From Burkholderiales bacterium (GTDB lineage: Bacteria > Pseudomonadota > Gammaproteobacteria > Burkholderiales > Burkholderiaceae_C): a DNA stretch of 64,000 nucleotides. How positions within the stretch are numbered: position 1 is the first letter of the stretch; each line of letters opens with the position of its first letter. The notes below the pieces were generated by a model. It was not told the origin of the DNA. It did no database searches and saw nothing but the letters and a program-made list of their open reading frames with translations. Below, in pieces: positions 17,336-25,820 of this stretch. The translations under genes were made by a program, and so were the position numbers. The stretch spans positions 1-64,000 of the forward strand of contig JACPOK010000011.1 of NCBI GenBank assembly GCA_016191525.1. The letters run 5' to 3'.

Positions 17336-18381
17336 TTTCTTTCTCCTTTACTGGTTTCATTGGCCCATTCCCGGCATTCGTTGTAGGCTTGCCGCGTTTT
17401 CCAGATTTCAGGTTCGACGCGGTCACCCATCGCCGCGAGCACGCGCTTCAGCGTTTCCCGGTCACCGGCCAAACAGGCAAACCACGCAAAGCCGTTCATA
17501 TTCCATGGGTCCGGGTACCGCTTGACCATGTCTTCGTAGCCGGCACGCATGTGCTTCCAATCGGCTTTGGAGGCTTCGAATAGCCCGGCTCCAAAGTAAC
17601 CCGAGATATCCCAATAAATGCGGGCGTACAGTGCCTCGCCTTCAGTGACGCGCGTTCGCCGGGCCGCTAGGTCAGCAAAGTTCTCCAAGGTCTCCACGCT
17701 GCCGCCCCATTGCGGCAGCAACATTTCCGAGGCCGCAAAGTAGATGTCGTACTGCATCGGATCGACCTCAAGTGCCTGTTGTAGCAAGGCCGAAAATCGC
17801 TGGGGCGGCCATTGCTGCAGTCGGGCGATCCGCAGCATCTGGTAGTGCCAACCCGAATCCTTGGCACCCGCCTTCGCGCGACTGTTGAGTGCTTCGTGAG
17901 CCTTTGCCACGAGATCCGTGAACACCTTCATGTCCTTCTCGTCTACTCTGCTCGCCGGCCCATAGCCCCGAAAGACATAGCCTTGTTGCAGGTAATACTC
18001 GCTCAGAGCGATAGCTGCGAGAGATGATGCCGGGTAGGTTTGGGTCCATTTGACGGCCTTTGCCTGCCAGGCTTTCCATTGGTTCTCTTGGTGCTTGCGC
18101 ATATCAAAATCGAGGCCCGAGGCCAAACTGCCGCCCCGCGATTCGGCGGCGTCCGACAGGCAGCGCACGATGCGATTAGATGTGAAAACACCGCTGGCCA
18201 GCCGCTTGTTCTGCGCCAAAGCTTGCGCATACCGCGCGTCCAGGCCAGCAAAATCGTCCTTCCGCAAAAATTGCGCCACTTCCTGGCAAATCGCCGCGCG
18301 TTGTTCCAATTCGCCGGCTAGCGCCGATGCGGTCGATGCCAGCCATGCCAGTGCCGCGATGTAAACGCATTTCATCCCCAT
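17332..18381 (-). CDS. Secreted protein of unknown function, first of a tandem paralogue pair
   Basis: A 349-residue protein with a signal peptide (YIAALAWLASTASALAGE); ATG at 18375 is an alternative start two codons in. It carries the same signature segments as the downstream copy: DFAGLDARYAQ, TRVTEGEALYARIYW, SKADWKHMRAGYEDMVKRYP, FAWFACLAGD and a terminal ECREWANE. Conserved Cys and Trp suggest a folded periplasmic helical domain, possibly disulfide-bonded. No enzyme motif is seen. Sampled GC is 34 of 60 at 18001-18060 against 50 of 60 at 19501-19560, consistent with acquisition from elsewhere. Confidence 0.75.
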   Translation of the reverse strand: MGMKCVYIAALAWLASTASALAGELEQRAAICQEVAQFLRKDDFAGLDARYAQALAQNKRLASGVFTSNRIVRCLSDAAESRGGSLASGLDFDMRKHQENQWKAWQAKAVKWTQTYPASSLAAIALSEYYLQQGYVFRGYGPASRVDEKDMKVFTDLVAKAHEALNSRAKAGAKDSGWHYQMLRIARLQQWPPQRFSALLQQALEVDPMQYDIYFAASEMLLPQWGGSVETLENFADLAARRTRVTEGEALYARIYWDISGYFGAGLFEASKADWKHMRAGYEDMVKRYPDPWNMNGFAWFACLAGDRETLKRVLAAMGDRVEPEIWKTRQAYNECREWANETSKGERK

Positions 18382-18523
18382 CTAGCCTCCTGATGCTTTT
18401 GTGGAGTGCAACATAGCACCAAAGTCATCCTTTCGCCATGGCGAATCCGAGCTCATTGATCCACTTTCGGCAGCCATTGAGCCATCACGCGGACGGGAAT
18501 AAAACTCCCTTAGACTGAGCCGC

Positions 18524-19924
18524 ATGCCCAACACCGACGAACTCTGGCGCCTGCCCGCGGGTGAGATCGCGGCCCTGGTGACGCGGCGGAAAGTCTCGGC
18601 CGTGGAAGTCACGCAGTCAGCGCTGGCGCAGCTGGCGGCCGTGAACGCGGCGCTGAATGCAGTGGTCGAAAGCCGGCCGGATGAAGCGCTGGCCCGTGCG
18701 CGCGAAGTCGATGAAGCGCTGGCGCGCGGCGAGGCGGTGGGGCCACTGGCCGGCGTGCCCGTCACCACCAAGGTCAACATCGACCAGGCCGGCTACGCCA
18801 CCACCAACGGCCTGAAGTCGCAGAAGGACCTGGTCGCCCAGGCCAGCAGCCCGGTGGCCGAAAGCCTGCGCCAGGCGGGCGCGGTGCTGGTGGGCCGCAC
18901 CAATACGCCGGCCTTCAGCTACCGCTGGTTCACCGGCAACCAACTGCACGGCGCAACGCGCAACCCGCACGATGTGTCGCTCACGCCCGGAGGCTCGTCC
19001 GGCGGCGCGGCATCGGCGGTGGCGTCGGGCATCTGCGCGCTGGCGCATGGCACCGACATCGCGGGCTCCATCCGCTACCCGGCTTACGCCTGCGGCGTTC
19101 ATGGCCTGCGGCCCTCGCTGGGCCGCGTCGCGGCCTTCAACGGTACCGCGGCGCAGGACCGCGTGATCGGCGGCCAGATCATGGCCGTGTCAGGCCCGAT
19201 CGCCAGGACCATAGGCGACCTGCGGCTGGGCCTGCGGGCCATGGCGCGCCCCGATGCGCGCGACCCGTGGTGGGTGCCCGCGCCGCTGGAGGGCGCGCCG
19301 GTGGAGAAACGCGTGGCGCTGTGCCTGCGGCCCGACGGCATGGACACGCAGCCGGAAATCTGCGACGCGCTTCTCGATGCCGCCGCCCGCCTGCGCGACG
19401 CCGGCTATACGGTGGAAGAGGTCGACGCTCTTCCGCCGCTGAAGGATGCCCTGGCCGTGCAGATCATGCTGTGGATGGGCGACGGCTACGAAGGCCTGGT
19501 GCAGGCCGCCGAGCGCGAGGGCGACCCCGGCGCCATCACCGCGCTGGCCGGCCAGCGCGAGCTGGTGCAGGCCGCGGGCATCCAGGACCTGTCGATGGCG
19601 CTGATCAGGCGCGCCGGCATCGCGCGCGCCTGGCAGCTGTTCATGGAGCGCCATCCGCTGGTGCTGCTGCCCGTGTGCGCAGAGCTGCCGTTCGAGGCCG
19701 ACCTGGACCTGAAGGGCCGCGAATCGTATGAGCGCGTGTGGCGCTCGCAGCTGACCATGATCGCGCTGCCGGTGACGGGGTTGCCGGCGATCAGTGTGAA
19801 CACCGGGCGCGTGGGCAAGTCGCCGGTGGGCGTGCAGCTGGTGGCGCCGCGCTTTCGCGAAGACCTGTGCCTGGCGGCGGGCGAGGCGATCGAGGCGCGG
19901 GGCCAGGCCATCACGCCCGTTTAG
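18524..19924 (+). CDS. Amidase signature family hydrolase
   Basis: A 466-residue amidase. The Ser-cisSer-Lys triad is recognisable: Lys in VTTKVNIDQAGY, the cis-Ser in the glycine-rich TPGGSSGGAASAVASG, and the nucleophile Ser in GTDIAGSIRYPA. This is a stand-alone AS enzyme rather than GatA: no gatB or gatC is nearby. The substrate cannot be read from sequence. It lies 17 bp before thiL. The divergent low-GC gene pair begins 142 bp upstream, leaving room for two promoters. Confidence 0.9.
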   Translation: MPNTDELWRLPAGEIAALVTRRKVSAVEVTQSALAQLAAVNAALNAVVESRPDEALARAREVDEALARGEAVGPLAGVPVTTKVNIDQAGYATTNGLKSQKDLVAQASSPVAESLRQAGAVLVGRTNTPAFSYRWFTGNQLHGATRNPHDVSLTPGGSSGGAASAVASGICALAHGTDIAGSIRYPAYACGVHGLRPSLGRVAAFNGTAAQDRVIGGQIMAVSGPIARTIGDLRLGLRAMARPDARDPWWVPAPLEGAPVEKRVALCLRPDGMDTQPEICDALLDAAARLRDAGYTVEEVDALPPLKDALAVQIMLWMGDGYEGLVQAAEREGDPGAITALAGQRELVQAAGIQDLSMALIRRAGIARAWQLFMERHPLVLLPVCAELPFEADLDLKGRESYERVWRSQLTMIALPVTGLPAISVNTGRVGKSPVGVQLVAPRFREDLCLAAGEAIEARGQAITPV

Positions 19925-19941
19925 CCCGGTATGCTCGGCCC

Positions 19942-20916
19942 ATGGGTGAATTCGACCTCATCAAACGCTACTTCAACCGCCCCGCGAAGCGCAGCCCGCT
20001 CGGGGTGGGCGACGACTGCGCGCTGCTGGCGCCGGCGCCCGGCATGCAGCTGGCCGTGTCCTGCGACATGCTGGTGGAAGGCCGCCACTTTTTATCCACG
20101 GTCGACCCGTTCCGTCTCGGCCACAAGGCATTGGCGGTGAACCTGAGCGACTTGGCCGCCTGCGGCGCGAAGCCGCTGGCCTTCACGCTGGCGCTGGCCC
20201 TGCCGCGTGTCGATGAAACCTGGCTGGATGGTTTTTCACGCGGCCTGTTCGCACTGGCCGAAGCGCATGGCTGTGATCTCGTGGGCGGCGACACCACGCA
20301 GGGCCCGCTGAACATCTGCATCACCGTGTTCGGCGAAGTGCCCGCCGGGCAGGCGTTGCTGCGCTCCGGTGCGAAGCCCGGCGACGACCTCTATGTCAGC
20401 GGCACGCCGGGTGATGCGCGCCTCGCGCTGGAAGTGTTTCGCGGCGGCCTCTCGCTGCCGGCCGATGTGTTCGAGCATGTGCGCGGCCGCATGGAGCAGC
20501 CCACGCCGCGCGTGGCGCTCGGCCAGGCGCTGCGCGGCATCGCCACCTCGGCAGTGGACGTCAGCGACGGGCTGCTCGGCGACCTGGGCCACATCCTGCG
20601 CCAGTCCGGCGCGGGGGTCCGCATCGACACGGCAATTGCTATGAACTTGATAGCGCCTCACGCACAGCTGGCGCGCGTTGCAGGCCATTTCTCCTCTGAA
20701 AAACAGCTCGAATTCGTGCTTGCGGGCGGGGATGACTACGAGCTGGTGTTCACCGCACCGCCCGCCTCACGGGCCGCGGTGCAGGCTGCGGCGCAAGGCA
20801 GCAGCACGGCCGTCACGCGCATCGGCGTGATCGAAGCCGAGCCCGGCGTGCGGCTGGTGGATGCCGCCGGGCAATTGCTGCATCGGCACTACGCCTCGTT
20901 CGACCACTTCGCTTGA
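19942..20916 (+). CDS. thiL: Thiamine-monophosphate kinase with a repeat-derived loop
   Basis: A 324-residue PurM-like kinase making thiamine pyrophosphate from thiamine monophosphate. Seen in order: N-terminal GEFDLIKRYF, GVGDDCALL, CDMLVEGRHF, NLSDLAACGA, VGGDTTQGP, AVDVSDGLLGDL and LAGGDDYELVF, all ThiL signatures. Residues 233-254 are encoded by repeat A (20638-20703) and sit in the naturally variable loop before LAGGDDYEL, so activity may be kept. The stop overlaps the start of the nuclease gene. In betaproteobacteria thiL is often followed by pgpA; here pgpA is elsewhere in the window. Confidence 0.95.
   Translation: MGEFDLIKRYFNRPAKRSPLGVGDDCALLAPAPGMQLAVSCDMLVEGRHFLSTVDPFRLGHKALAVNLSDLAACGAKPLAFTLALALPRVDETWLDGFSRGLFALAEAHGCDLVGGDTTQGPLNICITVFGEVPAGQALLRSGAKPGDDLYVSGTPGDARLALEVFRGGLSLPADVFEHVRGRMEQPTPRVALGQALRGIATSAVDVSDGLLGDLGHILRQSGAGVRIDTAIAMNLIAPHAQLARVAGHFSSEKQLEFVLAGGDDYELVFTAPPASRAAVQAAAQGSSTAVTRIGVIEAEPGVRLVDAAGQLLHRHYASFDHFA
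20638..20703 (+). repeat. Interspersed repeat family A, copy 2 (inside thiL)
   Basis: Starts GCTATGAACTTGATAGCG, contains CGCACAGCTGGCGCGC and ends CATTTCTCCTCTGAAAAA. All 22 codons are read through as A-M-x6-A-Q-L-A-R-V-A-G-H-F-S-S-E-K. It has the same spacing and frame as the rlmL and LysE copies. Confidence 0.9.
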
Positions 20917-21398
20917 ACGCGCGCAATTTTTTTACCGCGCTGCTGATCGCGCTGGCGGCCTGCGCTGTGCAAGCTCGTAGCGTGGAGGGCGTGGTGAATC
21001 ACGTGACCGACGGCGATTCGATCTGGGTGCGCCCTGCGGGCGGCGGCGAAGCGCTGCAGGTGCGGCTGCAGGGCATCGATGCGCCGGAGATCTGCCAGGC
21101 GCATGGCCGGCAGGCGCGTGAGGCGCTGGCCTCGCGCCTGCTGCACCGCACGGTGCGGGTGGACGTGCGGGCGCGTGATGCGTACCAGCGCAGCGTGGGG
21201 CGCGTCAGCATCGGCGGCCAGGACATCGCCGCCTGGCTGGTGGCCAATGGGCACGCATGGTCAACGCACTACCAGCGGCGCGCGGGCCCCTACGCGCAAG
21301 AGGAAGCCAAGGCACGCCAAGCCCGGCGCGGCCTGTGGGCGGCTGATGCGCCCGAGGAGCCCAAGGCCTTCCGCAAGCGGCACGGGTCCTGCCGCTGA
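20913..21398 (+). CDS. Secreted thermonuclease-family (SNase-like) protein
   Basis: A 161-residue protein with a short signal peptide (FFTALLIALAACAVQA) and a staphylococcal-nuclease OB fold: VVNHVTDGDSIWV, then RLQGIDAPEICQ with the catalytic Arg and metal Asp, then a late RVSIGGQDIAAWLVANGHAW and ARRGLW. Probably a periplasmic or released nuclease. The start is TTG at 20913, overlapping the thiL stop as TTGA, which suggests coupled translation. Activity is inferred from the kept Asp/Arg pattern. Confidence 0.88.
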   Translation: MNARNFFTALLIALAACAVQARSVEGVVNHVTDGDSIWVRPAGGGEALQVRLQGIDAPEICQAHGRQAREALASRLLHRTVRVDVRARDAYQRSVGRVSIGGQDIAAWLVANGHAWSTHYQRRAGPYAQEEAKARQARRGLWAADAPEEPKAFRKRHGSCR

Positions 21399-21400
21399 GC

Positions 21401-22315
21401 CTAGGAGGCCCGCGCGATCCGGAACGCCGAGTAGTAGTTGCGCGCGGCCGGTTCGGCCATGAAAAGCAGAGTGCTCGCCGTGGCGGTGGACATGGACGTG
21501 AGGGCGATGCCCTGGTGGGCCTGCCCTGCAATGGCGCAGCCCTGGCCGCTGAACGAGAGTGATACATCGAAAATGTTCTTGCCCGAAGCGCGCGGTGCAA
21601 TGGTGCCGCTGACCGCGCACGCGGTATAGGCGTGCTGGCGCTGGAAGTCGGAGGCCAGCGGCCGGTAGGCAATGTTTGCCATGGAGCCGGAAATTGCTCC
21701 GGTGGCGCTCACCACGATGCCCTCGTTCCACGGCCCCGCGATGGATGCCAGGCTCGCCGGCGTGTTGTAGTTGTAGAGGCTGAGGTCCGCGGCGGGAGCG
21801 TTCACTTCATTGGCCACGACGCTATTGAACCGGTAGCTGCGGCGGTCGTTCAGGGCGATTCCATCCGCCTGCATCATGGCGACCGACTGCACGGCACCGC
21901 TCTCGAAATCCCGGTCCTCCTTGAAATCCTGTGAAACATAAAAGCTCTGTCCGCCCGCCGAGCTCTGGCCGAAACGGGGCCCGACAACTTCGAAAGTGGA
22001 AGGCAGGAAAGTGCCCGAGCCGAACAGCGACACATTGCTGTACATCCAGACCTTGCCGGTCTCCAGGGTCACCGTCGTGATGTCGCCCACGCAAGGCAGT
22101 ACCAGCAGGCATCGCAAGTCCACGTGGCCCAGGATCACCCCGCCATTCAGGCGGTCTGTCGCCAGCGCCGTCCTGGCCGGTGGTGGTGCCGGTGCCGGTG
22201 CTGGTGCCGGCGCAGCGGTTACGGCCGGTGGCGCTGCGGGCGGCCCGTCGTCGCCGCCCCCACAGCCTGCGGCCAAGGCGCCGAGAACACACGCCGCAGA
22301 CAGGTTCAGTTTCAT
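21401..22315 (-). CDS. Putative lipoprotein of unknown function
   Basis: A 304-residue protein with a lipobox at residues 14-18 (LAAGC), so it is probably lipid-anchored in the envelope. A Gly/Asp stretch and a Pro-Ala linker (about residues 26-47) follow, then a domain rich in Ser, Thr and aromatic residues with four or more cysteines, likely beta. I do not recognise the domain. It is convergent with the nuclease gene (2 bp between stops) and stands alone on its strand. Confidence 0.75.
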   Translation of the reverse strand: MKLNLSAACVLGALAAGCGGGDDGPPAAPPAVTAAPAPAPAPAPPPARTALATDRLNGGVILGHVDLRCLLVLPCVGDITTVTLETGKVWMYSNVSLFGSGTFLPSTFEVVGPRFGQSSAGGQSFYVSQDFKEDRDFESGAVQSVAMMQADGIALNDRRSYRFNSVVANEVNAPAADLSLYNYNTPASLASIAGPWNEGIVVSATGAISGSMANIAYRPLASDFQRQHAYTACAVSGTIAPRASGKNIFDVSLSFSGQGCAIAGQAHQGIALTSMSTATASTLLFMAEPAARNYYSAFRIARAS

Positions 22316-22429
22316 GAGGCCAAGTATGGGCGCCGCAGGCGCGGCCGGGAGTGACTCTTGTCACATCCGGCACGTAACAGGAGGTCACCGCCGACTGGGT
22401 AACATGAATGCTTCACAGGAGATACGCCC

Positions 22430-23401
22430 ATGAAGCTCATCATTCGCGCCGCGGCTGCTCTGATGGCCGCCGGCCTGGCGTTCGCCGCAATCGCGCAGGC
22501 CGATTTCCCGACCAAGCCCATCCGCGTGGTCGTCACATTCCCGCCCGGCGGCAGCGCCGACGCGGTGGTGCGCATGATCGTGCCGCGCCTGAACGAAAAG
22601 CTGGCCCAGCAGGTGGTGGTGGACAACCGGCCCGGCGCCGGCGGCAACATCGGCCTCGCGGTGGTCGCCAAGGCCGCGCCCGACGGCTACACACTGGGCG
22701 TGGGCGCGGCCGGCGCGCTGGCCGCGAACTCCAGCCTCTATGCGCAGATGCCGTTCGACCCGCTCAAGGACCTGAAACCGGTCAGCATGCTGGCCGCCAT
22801 TCCCTTCGTGATCGTCGGCAACCCCGCGCTGGCGCCGCGCACGCAAAAGGACCTGGTTGCGATGGCGAAGTCGCAGCCCGGCAAGCTGTCCATCGGCCAC
22901 GGCGGCAACGGCACGGCCATGCACCTGTCGGCGGCCCTGTTCAGCCAGATGGCCGACATCAAGCTGGTCGAGGTGCCGTACAAGGGCTCGGGCCCGGCGG
23001 CGCTGGACGTGCTGGGCAACCAGATCCCGCTGGCGGTGGTGGACCTGCCGTCCGCGCTGCAGCACATCAAGGCCGGCAAGCTGATTGCCTACGCCGTCAC
23101 CAGCCCGCAGCGCCTGCCGATGCTGCCAGACGTGCCCACTGTTTCCGAGGCCGGCCTGGCGGGTTACGACTCCACCGGCTGGTTCGGCGTGGTCGCGCCG
23201 GCCGGCACGCCACCGGCCATCGTCGCCAGGCTGAACGCGGAGATCACCGCGGCGCTGAACGACGAGCAGATCAAGGCCGCCATGCGCAACCTGGGCGTGG
23301 AGCCCGCGCCGGGCAAGCCGGAAGCCTTTGACGCCTACATCCGCTCCGAGACGCTGAAGTGGGGCAAGGTGATCAAGCAGGCCAACATCAAGCTGGACTA
23401 G
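22430..23401 (+). CDS. Bug-family tripartite tricarboxylate transporter substrate-binding protein (1)
   Basis: A 323-residue periplasmic receptor with a signal peptide (about residues 1-24) and the Bug signatures [34 protein letters not shown] and the later VPYKGSGPAALDVLGNQ. These capture carboxylates or similar solutes. No TctA/TctB membrane genes are nearby. It lies 2 bp before a flavin hydroxylase gene, so the ligand may be the aromatic substrate of that enzyme; this is inference. Confidence 0.93.
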   Translation: MKLIIRAAAALMAAGLAFAAIAQADFPTKPIRVVVTFPPGGSADAVVRMIVPRLNEKLAQQVVVDNRPGAGGNIGLAVVAKAAPDGYTLGVGAAGALAANSSLYAQMPFDPLKDLKPVSMLAAIPFVIVGNPALAPRTQKDLVAMAKSQPGKLSIGHGGNGTAMHLSAALFSQMADIKLVEVPYKGSGPAALDVLGNQIPLAVVDLPSALQHIKAGKLIAYAVTSPQRLPMLPDVPTVSEAGLAGYDSTGWFGVVAPAGTPPAIVARLNAEITAALNDEQIKAAMRNLGVEPAPGKPEAFDAYIRSETLKWGKVIKQANIKLD

Positions 23402-23403
23402 GC

Positions 23404-25134
23404 ATGAGCGCAGATATACAGACCGACGTATTGATCGTCGGTGCCGGTCCCGTAGGCCTGACGCTGGCAATGGACCTGGCCTCGCGCGGGGTGAAGGTCA
23501 CCATCGCCGAGATCCGCCGCTACGCCGAGCCACCCAACGTCAAGTGCAACCACGTGGCGGCGCGCACCATGGAAGTGTTCCGCCGGCTGGGCGTGGCGCA
23601 GAAGGTGCGCGACGCGGGCCTGCCGCGCAACCACCCCAACGATGTGGTGTTCCGCACCAGCGTCACCGGAACCGAGCTCACGCGCATTCCCATTCCCTGC
23701 CGCGAAGACCGCTATACCGAGACCGAGGGCCCGGACGCATGGTGGCCCACGCCGGAGCCGCCGCACCGCATCAACCAGCTGTTCCTGGAACCCATCCTGC
23801 TGGAGCACGCGGCCGCGCAGCCGAACATCACGCTGCTCAACCGCACACAGGTCACGGCCTTCGTTCAGAAGCCGGGCGCTGTGGAGGCGATTGCGCTTGA
23901 CCTGGACGACAACACACAACGCAAGATCAGCTGCCGCTACATGGTGGGCTGCGATGGCGGCGCATCCGGTGTGCGCAAGCAGATCGGCGCGAAGCTGGAG
24001 GGCACGGCCGTGATACAGCGCGTGCAGTCCACCTACATCCGCGCACCACAGCTGAAGGCCCTGATTCCCGGCAAGCCCGCCTGGTCGTACTACTCGGTGA
24101 ATCCGCGCCGCTGCGGCACCATGTTCGCCATCGACGGGCACGAGACCTGGCTGGTGCACAACCACCTGAACGCCGAGGAGCCGGAATTCGATTCGGTGGA
24201 CCGCGACCAGGCGATCCGCAACATCCTGGGCGTGGGCGCCGATTTCGAATACGAGGTGATCAGCAAGGAGGATTGGGTGGGCCGCCGGCTGGTGGCCGAC
24301 CGCTTTCGCAATCGCAACGTGTTCCTGGCCGGCGACGCCGCTCATTTGTGGGTGCCGTATGCCGGCTTCGGCATGAACGCGGGCATCGCCGACGCGGTGA
24401 ACCTGGCGTGGCTGCTGGCCGCGCGCGTGCAGGGCTGGGGCGAAGAAGCCATCCTCGATGCCTATGAAGCCGAGCGCCAGCCCATCACCGAGCAGGTCTC
24501 GCACTTCGCGATGGACCATGCGCAGAAGATGATCCGGGCGCGCCGCGCGGTGCCGCCCAACATCGAGCAGGCGGGCACCGAGGGCGACGCGGTGCGGGCG
24601 GAAGTCGGGCGCGAAGCCTATGAGCTCAACGTGCAGCAGTTCTGCTGCGCCGGGCTGAACTTCGGCTACTACTACACCGGCTCGCCCATCCTGTGCGCCA
24701 CTGAAGACGAGCCGCCGCCCGCCTACACCATGGGCGGCTTCACGCCCTCCACCGTGCCGGGCTGCCGCGCGCCGCACTTCTGGCTGGCCGACGGCCGCTC
24801 GCTCTACGACGCATTCGGGCCCGGCTACACGCTGCTGCGACTGGATGCGTCGGTGGACGTAGCGCCCTTGCTCTCAGCAGCCCAATCGCGCCAGATGCCG
24901 CTGAAGCTGCTTGACGTGCAGGCCGCCGACATCCCTGCGGCCTACCGCCACAAGCTGGTGCTGTGCCGCAGCGACCAGCACGTGGCCTGGCGCGGCGATG
25001 CGGTGCCGCAGGACGCTTTCGCACTCGTTGAAATGTTGCGGGGAGCAAAAGGCTGTCATGCCGGACTTGATCCGGCATCCATGCTGGAGCGCCAGGGTGG
25101 ATCCCGGGTCGAGCCCGGGATGACAGCCGGTTAA
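23404..25134 (+). CDS. FAD-dependent aromatic hydroxylase (PheA/TfdB family) with repeat-derived tail
   Basis: A 576-residue flavoprotein monooxygenase. The FAD Rossmann motif VLIVGAGPVGLTLAMDLASR is near residue 10, the DG motif is in YMVGCDGGASGVRKQIGA, and the GD motif is in VFLAGDAAHLWVPYAGFGMN. The C-terminal thioredoxin-like region is present. It should use NAD(P)H and oxygen to hydroxylate a phenolic or quinone-like compound. The last 27 or so residues (CHAGLDPASM and following) are encoded by palindromic repeat D and look like an addition. The stop is shared with the convergent tautomerase gene in a TTAA. Confidence 0.9.
   Translation: MSADIQTDVLIVGAGPVGLTLAMDLASRGVKVTIAEIRRYAEPPNVKCNHVAARTMEVFRRLGVAQKVRDAGLPRNHPNDVVFRTSVTGTELTRIPIPCREDRYTETEGPDAWWPTPEPPHRINQLFLEPILLEHAAAQPNITLLNRTQVTAFVQKPGAVEAIALDLDDNTQRKISCRYMVGCDGGASGVRKQIGAKLEGTAVIQRVQSTYIRAPQLKALIPGKPAWSYYSVNPRRCGTMFAIDGHETWLVHNHLNAEEPEFDSVDRDQAIRNILGVGADFEYEVISKEDWVGRRLVADRFRNRNVFLAGDAAHLWVPYAGFGMNAGIADAVNLAWLLAARVQGWGEEAILDAYEAERQPITEQVSHFAMDHAQKMIRARRAVPPNIEQAGTEGDAVRAEVGREAYELNVQQFCCAGLNFGYYYTGSPILCATEDEPPPAYTMGGFTPSTVPGCRAPHFWLADGRSLYDAFGPGYTLLRLDASVDVAPLLSAAQSRQMPLKLLDVQAADIPAAYRHKLVLCRSDQHVAWRGDAVPQDAFALVEMLRGAKGCHAGLDPASMLERQGGSRVEPGMTAG
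25051..25128. repeat. Palindromic interspersed repeat D, at the 3' end of the hydroxylase gene
   Basis: A 78-bp element bounded by perfect 9-bp arms GGCTGTCAT and ATGACAGCC. Inside are two hairpins, GCCGGA-N5-TCCGGC and TCCCGGG-N5-CCCGGGA. It is translated in frame, giving the tail CHAGLDPASMLERQGGSRVE, and ends six bases before the stop. Confidence 0.9.
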
Positions 25135-25538
25135 GCCGGAACCAGTTCCTTCGCGCGCTTTCGGTCCAGCTGCGTCACGCCGTCATAGCCCCAGTCGCTG
25201 GCGGGCAGCTCGCGCACGATGACGTAGCTGGCTTCTTCCAGCGCCCCGCTATGGGCCAGCTGGCGCTGCAGTTCGCCGAACGCGGCTTCGATGAAGGCAC
25301 GCTTCTCGTTGGCCGTGTTGGTGCCCTGCGTGATGCTGATCTCCAGCATCGCGGTGGGCCGCTCCACCGGCCGGCCGTTGACATGCCAGCGCGCGGCGGG
25401 CAGGTCTTCGATGGTCACCGCCGTCACTTCGGCGCGCTTGCCCAGGATGTCATGCGTGATGCGGGTCAGCGCATGGGCCAGCGCCGTGTAGCGGTCGGGG
25501 TTTTGCAGGGGCGCGACGCGCAGGTTCAGGGTGGGCAT
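25131..25538 (-). CDS. 4-oxalocrotonate tautomerase-family protein
   Basis: A 135-residue protein starting Met-Pro, giving the N-terminal catalytic proline of the tautomerase superfamily after Met removal. The first half has YTALAHALTRITHDILGKR and VTAVTIEDLPAARW, the second half resembles a second beta-alpha-beta unit (LEISITQGTNTANEKRAFIE). Such enzymes move double bonds in keto-enol acids during aromatic breakdown. GGGAGG precedes the start. It is one base after the upstream 67-codon gene and both are divergent from a LysR regulator. Confidence 0.85.
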   Translation of the reverse strand: MPTLNLRVAPLQNPDRYTALAHALTRITHDILGKRAEVTAVTIEDLPAARWHVNGRPVERPTAMLEISITQGTNTANEKRAFIEAAFGELQRQLAHSGALEEASYVIVRELPASDWGYDGVTQLDRKRAKELVPA

Positions 25539-25539
25539 C

Positions 25540-25743
25540 TCACACCTCCCAGTGGGCGCGGCGTTGAGTGCGGGCCAGGGCCTGCAAGGCGCCGTGCCCC
25601 AGGCGGCGGGCCAGGCGGGCGCCAGCGTCCACCCAGCGCTCGATGTCCTCGTGGCGCAGGCTCATGGCGCGCAGCTTGCTGGCTTCGATCATGGCCGCGT
25701 CGCGGTCGGCGGGGGTGAGGTAGCTGCGGGGTGCGTTGTTCAT
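25540..25743 (-). CDS. Hypothetical protein, 67 residues
   Basis: A small charged protein starting MNNAPRSYLTPADRDAAMIE, predicted mostly helical, with a basic C-terminal half (GARLARRLGHGALQALARTQ). No family is recognised. GGAGTTCACCATG gives a fair ribosome-binding site. It lies one base before the tautomerase gene and begins the leftward unit facing the LysR gene, so it is probably under that regulator. Confidence 0.6.
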   Translation of the reverse strand: MNNAPRSYLTPADRDAAMIEASKLRAMSLRHEDIERWVDAGARLARRLGHGALQALARTQRRAHWEV

Positions 25744-25820
25744 GGTGAACTCCTTTCGGTATCGGGTGTGTTCACTGTAGGCATCGCCGCCCTTTGCGGA
25801 AACGGCGCGCCGCGCAAATG

